A stretch of 64,000 bases of DNA from Rothia amarae (GCF_014705945.2 NZ_CP061538.1:1798001-1862000); one strand, 5' to 3'. Counted from the stretch's first letter, positions 25,868-35,607 are shown. The notes: a model not told the origin generated them from the sequence alone. Numbers and translations are program-made.

Positions 25868-27583
25868 ATGACTACCGCTTCACAACTTTTAGAGCAGGCA
25901 CAGCATTGGATGAGTATCGATCCTGATGAGCAAACTCGCACGCAGCTTCAGGACATCATTGACCGCGTTGCCGCAGGTGACGATGCCGCTCTGGCCGACC
26001 TCAGCGACCGTTTCTCGGGAACGCTACAGTTCGGTACTGCCGGACTTCGCGCAGAACTAGGCGCCGGTCCTATGCGCATGAACCGGGTTGTTGTTCGCCG
26101 TGCAGCAGCAGGACTAGCCTCCTACGCCAACGAGCGCGCAACCGCCGAGAACTGGGATAAAATCACCGCCGTCGTCGGCTACGATGCCCGCTACAACTCC
26201 GATATTTTTGCAGAAGAAACGGCGGCAATCTTTGAAGCCGCAGGGATTCATACCCAGCTCATGCCTTCTGCCCTCCCCACCCCTGTGCTGGCGTGGGCAA
26301 CCCGCGAATACAAAGCGGAAATCGGTGTAATGGTCACTGCCTCCCACAACCCGCCGAACGACAATGGATACAAGGTGTACCTCGGCGGCAACGCGGTGGA
26401 AGAGCACGCTTCAGGCGCTCAAATCGTTCCGCCCTTCGACGGCGAGATTGCCGGGCACATCTCACGAATCAGCGATTCCACCATTACCCTCGCTAAATCC
26501 GGCTGGGACATTCTGCCCGAAACAGTGGCAGATGACTACACCTCCCGCATCGGTGAGCTCACCGAACAGACAGAACGCAACTTGAGCATCATCTACACCC
26601 CCATGCACGGCGTCGGCGGAAAAACCATGCTGGAAGTTCTGAACAACGCAGGTTTTGAGACGGTAGCACCCGTTGAAGAGCAGTTTGCGCCAGACCCCAC
26701 GTTCCCCACGGTCTCCTTCCCCAACCCCGAAGAACCTGGCGCTCTCGATTTGGCATTTGCGCTCGCCCAAGAACGTGATGCAGATTTGATTATTGCCAAT
26801 GACCCCGACGCCGACCGCGCCGCATTTGCTGTCTATGACCCGGCAGTGTCCACGTGGCGTCAGCTACGCGGCGATGAGATTGGCTCGCTCCTGGGCGTCG
26901 CTATGATTCAGCGCTTAGGCGATATTTCTGCGCTCGACCCCGCTCCGGTTTTCGCAAACTCTATCGTTTCCTCCCGCCAGCTCGGTGCTATCGCCCGTGC
27001 TGCTGGCATTACGCACTTTGAAACTCTCACCGGATTCAAGTGGATTGCCCGCATTCAGAACCTTGCCTACGGTTACGAAGAGGCAATTGGCTACAGTGTG
27101 GCGCCTGAAGCGGTGAAAGATAAAGACGGCATCTCAGCAGGTCTGATGGTTTCGCTCTTTGCCGAGCAACTCAAAAACGAAGGTTCATCCCTGATTGAGG
27201 TCCTGGATCAGATTTCTCGGGACTACGGTGTGTTTGCCACTGACCAGGTATCCATTCGTGTGGAGGACCTCTCGTTGATTGGCACTATGATGGGCTCGCT
27301 CCGCCTGAACGTCCCGGCAACCCTAGGCGGCTCTGCAGTCACCGAAACGGTTGATTTGACTGCAGGTAGTGAGAACTTGCCACCCACCGAAGGAATGCTC
27401 TTCCTCACCGAAGACAATTCGCGCGTCATTGTTCGCCCCTCCGGCACCGAGCCCAAACTCAAGTGCTACCTCGAAGTAATCCGCCCCGTTGCAGAAGGTG
27501 ACGATCTGAAGCAGGTACGCAATCAAGCGCAAGAACAGCTGGGCAAAATCGCCGACGACATACGCGCAGCTCTTGGTCTATAA
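25868..27583 (+). CDS. Phosphohexomutase-superfamily enzyme, possibly acting as phosphopentomutase
   Basis: The 571-residue protein has all four alpha-D-phosphohexomutase regions: GTAGLRAELGAGPMRMN, the phospho-Ser loop VMVTASHNPPNDNGYK, the metal loop ANDPDADRAAF and the phosphate-binding RPSGTEPKLK. Length and sequence place it with the PmmB/phosphoglucomutase-2 group. It lies between a phosphorylase that makes (deoxy)ribose-1-phosphate and an aldolase that needs deoxyribose-5-phosphate. A phosphopentomutase role is therefore the simplest reading, since no deoB is present here. Ribosome site is AAGGGG. Confidence 0.9.
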   Translation: MTTASQLLEQAQHWMSIDPDEQTRTQLQDIIDRVAAGDDAALADLSDRFSGTLQFGTAGLRAELGAGPMRMNRVVVRRAAAGLASYANERATAENWDKITAVVGYDARYNSDIFAEETAAIFEAAGIHTQLMPSALPTPVLAWATREYKAEIGVMVTASHNPPNDNGYKVYLGGNAVEEHASGAQIVPPFDGEIAGHISRISDSTITLAKSGWDILPETVADDYTSRIGELTEQTERNLSIIYTPMHGVGGKTMLEVLNNAGFETVAPVEEQFAPDPTFPTVSFPNPEEPGALDLAFALAQERDADLIIANDPDADRAAFAVYDPAVSTWRQLRGDEIGSLLGVAMIQRLGDISALDPAPVFANSIVSSRQLGAIARAAGITHFETLTGFKWIARIQNLAYGYEEAIGYSVAPEAVKDKDGISAGLMVSLFAEQLKNEGSSLIEVLDQISRDYGVFATDQVSIRVEDLSLIGTMMGSLRLNVPATLGGSAVTETVDLTAGSENLPPTEGMLFLTEDNSRVIVRPSGTEPKLKCYLEVIRPVAEGDDLKQVRNQAQEQLGKIADDIRAALGL

Positions 27584-27610
27584 GACACATAAAGAATGAA
27601 AGAAGAAATC

Positions 27611-28300
27611 ATGGCTGAACTCTCCCGTGAAGAACTCGCGGCAATGATTGACCACACCATCTTGGCACCGAATGCCTCTGAAGCTGACGTACGCCGTCTG
27701 TGCGGCGAGGCAAAAGAATTTGGCTTTGCTTCGGTGTGTGCAAACCCCGTGTGGGCTTCCGTTTTGGCAGATGAGCTACAGGGCTCGGCTGTACTGGCAT
27801 GTGTCGTAGTGGGCTTCCCCTTCGGCGCATCCGCCACCGAGGTCAAAGCGTTTGAAGCAAAAACTGCAGTAGCCGCAGGTGTGCAAGAGGTCGATATGGT
27901 CATCAATATTGCCTCTGCAATTGCAGAAGATCGCGACGCCCTGGTTGCTGATATTTCAGCTGTCGCCCAGGCATGCCACGACGGCGCAGCAAAGCTGAAG
28001 GTCATTATTGAAACTTCTGAGTTGACCGACGCGCAGAAGGTTCTTGCATGTGAAGCGGCAGTTGAAGCAGGTGCCGACTTTGTGAAAACTTCCACCGGTT
28101 ATTCTTCCTCCGGTGCTACCGCTGCCGATATTGCTCTGATGCGCAAGACTGTGGGGCCGGATATTGGTGTGAAAGCATCCGGCGGCGTCCGTACCCGCGA
28201 GCAAGCTCTGGAAATGATTGAAGCAGGAGCCAACCGTATTGGTGCTTCAAAGGGTATAGCGATTATTGGTGCAGGCGAAGCGTCCGAGGGCTCCTACTAG
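27611..28300 (+). CDS. deoC: Deoxyribose-phosphate aldolase
   Basis: I use the ATG at 27611 ([16 protein letters not shown]), because the AAAGAAGAA before it makes a ribosome site; the ATG at 27596 would consume that site. The 229-residue TIM barrel has VVGFPFG, the DMVINI strand, the Schiff-base Lys in [14 protein letters not shown] and [10 protein letters not shown]. It cleaves deoxyribose-5-phosphate to glyceraldehyde-3-phosphate and acetaldehyde, ending the salvage pathway begun by punA. Confidence 0.93.
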   Translation: MAELSREELAAMIDHTILAPNASEADVRRLCGEAKEFGFASVCANPVWASVLADELQGSAVLACVVVGFPFGASATEVKAFEAKTAVAAGVQEVDMVINIASAIAEDRDALVADISAVAQACHDGAAKLKVIIETSELTDAQKVLACEAAVEAGADFVKTSTGYSSSGATAADIALMRKTVGPDIGVKASGGVRTREQALEMIEAGANRIGASKGIAIIGAGEASEGSY

Positions 28301-28331
28301 AAGGCCCGCTAAATTCTGGCAGAAGTAGAGG

Positions 28332-28376
28332 GGTGGGGAAATTTTATTAACACATCGTGCATAAGATTTCCCCACC
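28332..28376 (+). terminator. Inverted repeat downstream of deoC
   Basis: Perfect 11-bp arms GGTGGGGAAAT / ATTTCCCCACC enclose a 23-nt AT-rich loop, 32 bp after the deoC stop. No T tract follows, so it may be a weak terminator or an operator for the next gene. Confidence 0.4.
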
Positions 28377-28441
28377 GCCTATACTGGACAGTAAACACAT
28401 ACATTCCCCGTCTTTGAACGGGTACCTGATGGAGAGCATTG

Positions 28442-28762
28442 ATGGCACATACCAATCAGCAAGATGCACAAGAACGTTCAAACGTGGAGTCTTTCGGCAT
28501 GCAACGCGGCGCAGATAACCCTCGCGGTCCCCAGCACTCAGGCGAAGGTCGGCTCGGTGAAAACATCCTGCTGTTCGTCATTGCTATGGCTATTTTTGTC
28601 TTCGGCATTTTCACGTTAGGCTTCTACCCCGATGGCGGCTGGATGGTCTGGACTGGCTCCGTTGTTTTGATGATGGTCTCCTGGTTCGTTGGTTTCCATC
28701 TGCTGTCTTCTAAGACCAACACTCACACTGCCCAGAATGGCACTGATTTGAACCTGCTCTAA
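28442..28762 (+). CDS. Small membrane protein of unknown function
   Basis: The 106-residue protein starts at ATG 28442 behind GGAGAG. A polar, Gln/Asn-rich N-terminus (about 40 residues) precedes two predicted membrane helices (about 41-62 and 67-89, around LGENILLFVIAMAIFVFGIF and MVWTGSVVLMMVSWFVGF). The two are joined by YPDGGW, and a short polar tail follows. I do not recognise a family. It is transcribed alone between the deoC repeat and a strong terminator. Confidence 0.65.
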   Translation: MAHTNQQDAQERSNVESFGMQRGADNPRGPQHSGEGRLGENILLFVIAMAIFVFGIFTLGFYPDGGWMVWTGSVVLMMVSWFVGFHLLSSKTNTHTAQNGTDLNLL

Positions 28763-28785
28763 TTCTTTAGATTCAGTCCATAAAT

Positions 28786-28827
28786 AAAAGGTCCGCTTCT
28801 CTCATAGGTGAGAGAAGCGGACCTTTT
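28786..28827. terminator. Bidirectional terminator between small membrane gene and mfd
   Basis: Perfect 19-bp arms (AAAAGGTCCGCTTCTCTCA and its complement) with a 4-nt loop lie between two convergent genes, with A/T runs at the ends. Confidence 0.92.
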
Positions 28828-28838
28828 GCTGTACCCTT

Positions 28839-31800
28839 CTAGCTTTCGAAGATCGCCTTGAGGAAATCGCTGGTCCACTCAACCATGGCTTCGTCTTGGA
28901 GGTCTTTGCCGCCAACTCGCGCTGTCTTAGGTCGGGGTACCAGAATCTGCCACTGTTCGGTACCGGGAACCTGCTTGTGCAAAGAACCGGGGTACATTCT
29001 CGTAAGTCTCATCTGTTTGGAGTCTGGAAGATCGTTGACGGGATAGAAACGAACCTTAGGCCCCATCGCAACGATTTCTTTGATACCAGCAGCGCGAGCG
29101 CGCAGACGCAGGGAAGCGATACGGAAAAGGTTTTCAGTAGCTTCTGGCACTTCACCGTATCGGTCCACCAACTCTTCGTGTACCTCGGCAAGTTCCTCTT
29201 CGGTGAGTGCCTGGGCAATTTGCCGGTAGGCAGCCAAACGCAGACGTTCGGAGGAAACGTATTCGTGCGGTAAGTGGGCATTGACCGGTAGATCTACCTT
29301 GATTTCTGCCGGTGCGGCGTCGTCGTTCTCCCCGCGGAAATTAGCCACCGCTTCACCGACCAAGCGTAGGTAGAGGTCAAACCCCACGCCGGCAATATGA
29401 CCGGATTGTTCGCCGCCGAGCAGGTTGCCTGCGCCGCGAATTTCAAGGTCTTTCATGGCAAGCTGCATGCCTGCGCCCAGTTCATTGTGGGTTGCCACAG
29501 CTTTGAGACGTTCGAGGGCGACTTCACCGAGCATTTTGTCTGAGGGATAGAGGAAGTAGGCATAAGCGCGTTCGCGCCCACGCCCCACTCGACCGCGCAA
29601 CTGGTGAAGCTGCGAGAGACCGTAGTTTTGTGCCTGATCCACAATCAAGGTGTTGGCGTTAGAAATATCCAAGCCAGTTTCAACGATGGTGGTACAGACC
29701 AAAACATCGAACTTTCGTTCCCAGAAATCAACGATAATCTGCTCTAGTCGGGATTCACTCATCTTGCCGTGTGCCACCGCAATTCGAGCTTCGGGAACCA
29801 GCTGCTGCAACTCCCCCGCTACTCGTTCAATCGATGAAACACGGTTATGCACGAAGAAAACCTGGCCCTCGCGCATGAGTTCACGGCGAATCGCTGCAGA
29901 AATCTGCTTGTCGGTTCGAGCCCCCACATAGGTAAGAACCGGGTGGCGTTCCTCTGGGGGTGTAGCCAAGGTAGAGGTTTCGCGAATGCCGGTCAGCGAC
30001 ATTTCCAGGGTACGAGGAATCGGGGTAGCGGACATCGCGAGAACATCCACGTTAGTTCGCATTTGCTTGAGTTTTTCCTTGTGTTCAACGCCGAACCGCT
30101 GCTCTTCGTCAATAATAACCAGACCCAGGTCTTTGAACTGGGTGCTCTGCGAGAGAATACGGTGGGTGCCGATTACCACGTCTACCGAGCCGTTCTTAAT
30201 ACCTTCGAGTGTTTCTTCAGATTCTTTCTTTGTTTGGAAACGAGAGAGAACGCGCACGCGAACGGGGAACCCCGAAAAACGCTCATTGAAAGTTTCATAA
30301 TGCTGCTGCGCCAGCAAAGTAGTGGGCACAAGCACCGCAACCTGCTTGCCATCTTGCACCGCTTTGAAAGCAGCGCGCACAGCAATTTCTGTTTTGCCAT
30401 ACCCAACATCGCCCGAGATGAGGCGGTCCATGGGAACTTCCCGTTCCATGTCCGCTTTAACATCATTGATGGCTGAGAGTTGGTCAGGTGTTTCGTTGTA
30501 AGGGAAGGCTTCTTCGAGCTCGTGCTGCCAGGGCGTATCCTGCCCGAAGGAGTGCCCGCGCGAGGCTTGCCTCGCCGAATATAGCTTGATGAGGTCAGCG
30601 GCAATCTCTTTGACTGCCTTGCGAGCGCGGGATTTGGTTTTCGCCCAGTCTGAGCCACCCATTTTTGAGAGAGTAGGGGCGTCGCCACCCACGTAATTTG
30701 AGACCTGGTCTAGCTGGTCGGTGGGCACAAACAGGCGATCTTTTGCCCCGCCTCGTTTTGACGCCGCATACTCCAAGACCAGGTACTCTTTCATTGGTTT
30801 AGGCTGACCGGGTTTAATGGTCGCACCGGCGATGGGGCGCTGGACTAGCTCAACGAACTGACCGATACCGTGTTGTTCATGTACTACAAAGTCACCGGTC
30901 TTGAGTGACATCGGATCCACCGCATTTTTACGACGACGCACAGGTAGCTTGGTGCTACGAGCATCGCGCGAGGTGTAGGCAGAGGATCTCCCCAAAATAT
31001 CTGCTTCGGTGAAGAACGCAATTTTGGCGCTCTCCAGCACGAAACCTTTACCTGCTGAGGCTGTAGTCAACTCGATGATGCCCGGCTCAGGTTCGTTTTC
31101 CAAGGAGTCGACGCGGGCGGCGGGGATTTCGGCGTCCTGGAAAACTGTTAGCAACCGGGTTAAAGAACCAGGGCCGTCGGTTACAGCGATAACCTGCCAA
31201 TTTTCGCGAACTTTGTTCTTCACCTCATCGAGCAATTCGCTAACGTTACCTGCGAATGCATGAGGTACTCGCGCATCTATGGTGAGCGAATCAACCCCGT
31301 CATCAATAGCATCGTCTACCCCCAGCGCGGTCATACCCCACCAGCCGAGGTTGCGGTCCAATGCCGTCTTCCGCACGTCCGCCACCGACCGGAACGCACC
31401 GGCGGCGAATCCTGCGGCGTTTTGTCCGAGATCAATAGGCGCGTTGGAATCGTCGGCAGCAGATTCCCATGCGGCTAGCAAAAACTCTTCGTTGGTTGCT
31501 ACCAGATCAGCTGCACGAGTGCGTACTTTCTCGGGTTCTAGAACGATAGGAAGTGAACCTGCGGGCAGAATTTCCAGGAGCGTGACCATGTGTTCAACCA
31601 GAAGCGGAGTCAGCGATTCCATGCCTTCGGTATAAATGCCGCCGGCAATTTTTTCGAGCATGGCGGCAGCCCCAGGAAAGTCTCCTTTGAGTCGTGCTGC
31701 CCGGGACATCACATCGGGAGTAATAAGAAGTTCACGGCAGGGTGGTGCTGTGATTGAGTCGGGTTGCTCGCCCTGGTTGAGCGTGCGTTGATCCGCGACG

Positions 31801-32456
31801 GAGAACCACCGGATGTTTTCAATTTCATCACCGAAAAATTCAATACGCACCGGGTGATCTGCCACAGGAGAAAAGACATCCAAAATACCACCGCGCACGG
31901 CAAATTCGCCGCGTTTTGACACCAAGTCTACCCGCGAATATGCGGCGTTTGAGAGGTCTTTGACCACGGAATCAAAGTCCCGCTCCTGCCCTACTTTGAG
32001 CGTGACAGGTTCCATCAGTTCGAGACCGGAAACCATCGGCTGAATCACGGCTCGCACCGGCGAAATGATAATACTGGGAGCCTTGCCACTGGCAAGACGG
32101 CGCAGCACCGTCAGCCGCTGACCTACCGTATCGGTGCGCGGTGAAAGACGTTCGTGAGGCAGGGTTTCCCAGGCAGGGAAAAGCGCAATTTCCTCCGCAG
32201 GTAAGAAAGATTCGAGGGCAGCGGCAGTATCTTCGGCTTCCCGCTCGGTCGCCACCACCGCTAATACGGTGGAGTTAGTTTCCCCCGCCCGGCGAACCTT
32301 CTCAGCAATCTCAGCCAAGAGAACAGGGCGGATGCCGTCCACGGCACCAATCATGAGCTCGCTTGCTCGGGCAGCCAGCGGTTGCGCAGCTGCCTGAGAA
32401 ACTCGGTCAAAACCTGGTTCGTGGGATAGAAGAGCGGTAAGACCCCGCAGACTCAT
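28839..32456 (-). CDS. mfd: Transcription-repair coupling factor Mfd
   Basis: I start at ATG 32456 (MSLRGLTALLSHEP), preceded by AGAAAGAAG. The frame extends 31 codons further up but that stretch has no family character. The 1205-residue protein has a UvrB-like N-terminal module (FPAWETLPHERLSPR), the RNA-polymerase-interaction region beginning near GDFVVHEQHGIGQFVEL, and a RecG-like motor with Walker A SGDVGYGKTEIA, the DEEQ box IDEEQRFGV and motif VI region QLRGRVGRGR. It removes RNA polymerase stalled at DNA lesions and recruits UvrA. Divergent from the first fibrinogen-like gene. Confidence 0.96.
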   Translation of the reverse strand: MSLRGLTALLSHEPGFDRVSQAAAQPLAARASELMIGAVDGIRPVLLAEIAEKVRRAGETNSTVLAVVATEREAEDTAAALESFLPAEEIALFPAWETLPHERLSPRTDTVGQRLTVLRRLASGKAPSIIISPVRAVIQPMVSGLELMEPVTLKVGQERDFDSVVKDLSNAAYSRVDLVSKRGEFAVRGGILDVFSPVADHPVRIEFFGDEIENIRWFSVADQRTLNQGEQPDSITAPPCRELLITPDVMSRAARLKGDFPGAAAMLEKIAGGIYTEGMESLTPLLVEHMVTLLEILPAGSLPIVLEPEKVRTRAADLVATNEEFLLAAWESAADDSNAPIDLGQNAAGFAAGAFRSVADVRKTALDRNLGWWGMTALGVDDAIDDGVDSLTIDARVPHAFAGNVSELLDEVKNKVRENWQVIAVTDGPGSLTRLLTVFQDAEIPAARVDSLENEPEPGIIELTTASAGKGFVLESAKIAFFTEADILGRSSAYTSRDARSTKLPVRRRKNAVDPMSLKTGDFVVHEQHGIGQFVELVQRPIAGATIKPGQPKPMKEYLVLEYAASKRGGAKDRLFVPTDQLDQVSNYVGGDAPTLSKMGGSDWAKTKSRARKAVKEIAADLIKLYSARQASRGHSFGQDTPWQHELEEAFPYNETPDQLSAINDVKADMEREVPMDRLISGDVGYGKTEIAVRAAFKAVQDGKQVAVLVPTTLLAQQHYETFNERFSGFPVRVRVLSRFQTKKESEETLEGIKNGSVDVVIGTHRILSQSTQFKDLGLVIIDEEQRFGVEHKEKLKQMRTNVDVLAMSATPIPRTLEMSLTGIRETSTLATPPEERHPVLTYVGARTDKQISAAIRRELMREGQVFFVHNRVSSIERVAGELQQLVPEARIAVAHGKMSESRLEQIIVDFWERKFDVLVCTTIVETGLDISNANTLIVDQAQNYGLSQLHQLRGRVGRGRERAYAYFLYPSDKMLGEVALERLKAVATHNELGAGMQLAMKDLEIRGAGNLLGGEQSGHIAGVGFDLYLRLVGEAVANFRGENDDAAPAEIKVDLPVNAHLPHEYVSSERLRLAAYRQIAQALTEEELAEVHEELVDRYGEVPEATENLFRIASLRLRARAAGIKEIVAMGPKVRFYPVNDLPDSKQMRLTRMYPGSLHKQVPGTEQWQILVPRPKTARVGGKDLQDEAMVEWTSDFLKAIFES

Positions 32457-32955
32457 AAATTGCTTCTTTCTAGCGAAGTATGCCTCAAAATGCTTGTTTA
32501 TTATCCCATAGCCCGCGGAACAGATACAGAAAAAACGGGAACTTCTCACCTCTAGCGAAAGTAGAGAAAGCAGCGGATTCAGGTTCCGACACAGACGTTT
32601 TGAAACTTCATTCTTTAGTTGTGCTATGTCCCTATTTCATCCGGCAAATTCACTCATTTGGGGCGAATCTAAATAGCATAACCGCCTATCAAACTATCTT
32701 TTCGCCCCAAAGTATAACGGCATCATGCTTTTGTCCCCCATGTTCTCCATACAGCCCACAAACGCCGTATTCCACTCAAACACGCGCTCGAAAACTGCAA
32801 CAATAAGGACTTAGCGCGCAACTTCCTTCGGGGAAATCGGCTTCGCAACCGAGTTCGGGGAAATCGGCTTCGCAACCGAGTTCGGGGAAATCGGTTTCGC
32901 AACCGAGAAGGAAAGTTCAGCGCTCTTCGCACTTATTGATTTATATGGGGGAATA
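32457..32955. other. Divergent intergenic region, mfd / first fibrinogen-like gene
   Basis: About 500 bp carry no convincing gene. The region is AT-richer than its surroundings and contains the 27-bp triple repeat close to the secreted-protein gene. I cannot assign -10/-35 boxes with confidence. Confidence 0.6.
32827..32907. repeat. Three tandem 27-bp repeats upstream of a secreted-protein gene
   Basis: Three head-to-tail copies of TTCGGGGAAATCGGCTTCGC followed by AACCGAG; only one base differs, in copy 3 (C to T). Each copy contains an imperfect dyad TCGGCTTCGCAACCGA. They end 48 bp before the ATG of the first fibrinogen-like protein, in its promoter or leader. There are no spacers, so this is not a CRISPR. 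Confidence 0.9.
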
Positions 32956-35607
32956 ATGACACGCGCCTTTCCGCGAAAAGCGTTTTCTATCGCAGGCTCT
33001 TTTATGATGCTTGGTGCTATTAGTGCACCCATCTCACCTGCAGGCGCAGTAGATAATGCTGCTCAATCATCTACTACCCAGTTCACTGCAGACGGCAAAT
33101 CAAGTGCCACCGCTGCGGCGTCCTGCTTTGAAATTAAGAAAAACGATCCTGATTCCAAGTCAGGCTCATACTGGCTCTACACCCCTCAGATGGCGGCACC
33201 TGCACAGTTCTACTGCGATCAGGAAACTGACGGCGGCGGCTGGGTCATGATTGGTCGCGGACGCCAGGGCTGGAGCACGCAGAACAACGGCATCGGCAAC
33301 CCAGATTCACTGGCAAGCAACCCCGATGGCACTGATGCCTTCAAACCGGTACAGCTTCCTTCCAACACCGTTGACGCGCTTCTGAATGGCAAAGCTCCCA
33401 GCGAGCTGTCTGCCGATGGTCTGCGCATCAAGCGCGCTAACAGCATTGATGGTTCAAAGAACCAAGAAATTCGTTTGCACCGCGATAACATTCAAGACTG
33501 GTCCTGGGAATTTACCCAGCCTGCCCACTACAGCAACCTCGTCATCAATGGCGCTGACAACACTGCGTATAAGGCAACCGACCCTTTCGACGGTCGCATC
33601 GCGTTGAACTCCACTAACTCAAATTTCAACATCTTCTTTGCAGGTTCAGCCGCTAACCAGTGGAACAACGGTTTTCTCTACGGTCCCCGTGTAACCGGTT
33701 CACCAGCAGCGGATTCATATCTCTGGGCGCCGACCGAAGGCGGCGGTTATGCTGCTCCCTTCTCGCAAATGTTCGTTCGCCCCGAAATCACCCAGCAGGA
33801 TCTCAACCTTAGCCAAATCGGCGATCAGGGCACCGAAGCAAGCACCCGTCGCGCTCTTCCTAATAGCTACTCGGAAAAGGTTAAGTGGCGTACTAGCGAC
33901 GAAACCGCATCGGGAAACACCAGCGAATTGCACACCTATGTTCAGGCTATCGAACAGGTTGGAAACACCGTTTTCACCGCCGGTGACTTCAAGTACGTTG
34001 AAAACGCTGATACCGGTGAAAAAGTTCAACAGTCCTACATCGCAGGTTACGACGTCAACACTGGCGAGCTAGTTCGCACATTTATGCCCACCTTCAACGG
34101 GCAGATTAAAGCTCTAGCTGCACTGCCCGGTGGAAAGCTGGTTGTGGGTGGCGAATTCACCCAGGTTAATGGTGAAGCTCATAACGGTATCGTCGTACTT
34201 GATCCTGCCACCGGTGCAATCGACCCTTCCTACAAGTGGAACCTGGAAAGCCGCAATGCTAACACCGACGTTAGCATTCGCTCTTTCGACGTACAGGGAA
34301 ACTACCTTTACATCGGCGGCAAGTTCACCCATGTCAAGGGCAGCACCTCCGATACCTACGCCTACTCTAAGAATGCAGCACGTTTCACGCTCAACAACAA
34401 GAGCGTGGATTGGAACTGGCGCCCTAACTTCAACGGTTCGTTGACCGGCATTTCCGCTAACGAAGCTGGAACCGACGTCTACGCTTCAGGCTACTTCTCA
34501 ACTGTGAACGGTGCGCCCGCATTCCGCCTAGCTGACCTCAACACCACTGATGGTAAGCTTGCGCGCGATTGGCAGTGGAAGTCTTCTCACGAGTCCACTA
34601 ACCCCAGTGCCGGCTTCCAGCTCGATGTTAAAGCTGGTCAGGACACCGTTTGGGTAGGTGGCTCGGAGCATATTATTCACTCGTACAACCAAAATGATTT
34701 GCAGCGCGTGAGCTCTTCTATTACCCGCCAGGGTGGAGATTTCCAGGACATCTTGGTCAACAAGGGTACCGTCTACGGTTCATGCCACTGTGGAGACGCC
34801 ATTTACCAGGGTGCAGATACCTGGGATTCACCGTTCGCTCAGGCAACCGATGTGCACCAGATTCGCCTCACCGCAGCTTTTGATGAGGAGACCGGTGAAG
34901 TTCTCTCTGACTTCAACCCGCAAATTTCTGGTAAGAGGGGTCACGGCATCTGGGAACAGTTTGTTGATTCCACCGGCACTCTTTGGGTAGGTGGAGATAT
35001 CAACTCTTCATTGGGTCAGAAGGGCACGCAGAAAACTGTAGGATTTGCTCGATTTGCTCCTCGCGACATCGTAGCTCCTCCCACTCCCACCAATCTTCAG
35101 GTAAAGACCACCAACGGCAAGGATCGCTTGACTTGGTCTGGCGTTAACGACGCCGGTACTGTTTACCAGGTTTTGAAGAATGATCGCGTGATTGCTACCG
35201 TTCGTTCCACTCAGTTTGAGTTGGAACACGAAGACGGTGCACGCTACTTTGTCCGTGCAATGGATGCAGCTGGAAACTACTCCGCTTCAACCCCTGTCGC
35301 TACTGCAGCAAAGAGCGAACCGACTGCTCAGCCTACTCCGTCCACTACCGCAAGCCCCTCGGCACAGCCTTCTCAGAGCCCCACGGCGTCTCCCACCACT
35401 GCGCCTACGGCTACTGCGAAGCCCTCGCCGACTCCTACAACCGCACCTACAACCGCTAAACCCACCGTTGCCCCTACTCAGCAGCCTACGGCTCAGCCGG
35501 TAGTTACCGACCCTAAGCCTGTCGTCAAGCCTGAGATTATCGATGGTAACGAAACCGGGCAGAATCACACTGATCCCGCGTCACACACCAGCGTAGGTCA
35601 GAAGTAA
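32956..35607 (+). CDS. Secreted fibrinogen-like YCDxxxxGGGW / beta-propeller protein, paralogue 1
   Basis: The 883-residue protein has a Sec signal peptide ending near PAGA (residue 31). It has a fibrinogen-like domain (about 55-285) with Cys57, Cys87 and YCDQETDGGGW, then a long repeat region (about 310-690) of units like GNTVFTAGDFKYV and GKLVVGGEFTQVNG, which resembles delta-60 / DUF5122 propeller repeats. CHCGD lies at 610-614. A fibronectin-III-like domain follows (about 700-785), then a Pro/Thr-rich tail. No LPxTG or membrane anchor is present. Unlike its two paralogues it lacks the C-terminal beta-sandwich. Fibrinogen-related domains often bind acetylated glycans, so a lectin or adhesin role is plausible but unproven. 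RBS is GGGGGA; a 24-bp hairpin follows. Confidence 0.88.
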   Translation: MTRAFPRKAFSIAGSFMMLGAISAPISPAGAVDNAAQSSTTQFTADGKSSATAAASCFEIKKNDPDSKSGSYWLYTPQMAAPAQFYCDQETDGGGWVMIGRGRQGWSTQNNGIGNPDSLASNPDGTDAFKPVQLPSNTVDALLNGKAPSELSADGLRIKRANSIDGSKNQEIRLHRDNIQDWSWEFTQPAHYSNLVINGADNTAYKATDPFDGRIALNSTNSNFNIFFAGSAANQWNNGFLYGPRVTGSPAADSYLWAPTEGGGYAAPFSQMFVRPEITQQDLNLSQIGDQGTEASTRRALPNSYSEKVKWRTSDETASGNTSELHTYVQAIEQVGNTVFTAGDFKYVENADTGEKVQQSYIAGYDVNTGELVRTFMPTFNGQIKALAALPGGKLVVGGEFTQVNGEAHNGIVVLDPATGAIDPSYKWNLESRNANTDVSIRSFDVQGNYLYIGGKFTHVKGSTSDTYAYSKNAARFTLNNKSVDWNWRPNFNGSLTGISANEAGTDVYASGYFSTVNGAPAFRLADLNTTDGKLARDWQWKSSHESTNPSAGFQLDVKAGQDTVWVGGSEHIIHSYNQNDLQRVSSSITRQGGDFQDILVNKGTVYGSCHCGDAIYQGADTWDSPFAQATDVHQIRLTAAFDEETGEVLSDFNPQISGKRGHGIWEQFVDSTGTLWVGGDINSSLGQKGTQKTVGFARFAPRDIVAPPTPTNLQVKTTNGKDRLTWSGVNDAGTVYQVLKNDRVIATVRSTQFELEHEDGARYFVRAMDAAGNYSASTPVATAAKSEPTAQPTPSTTASPSAQPSQSPTASPTTAPTATAKPSPTPTTAPTTAKPTVAPTQQPTAQPVVTDPKPVVKPEIIDGNETGQNHTDPASHTSVGQK

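Noticed and set aside
28839-32549. Upstream start of mfd at 32549
   Set aside because: The extra 31 codons (Cys- and Phe-rich) have no family likeness, while the Met at 32456 has a ribosome site and begins the usual Mfd N-terminus.
32827-32907. CRISPR-like array
   Set aside because: The three 27-bp units are directly adjacent without spacers, and no cas genes are near. They are a simple tandem repeat.
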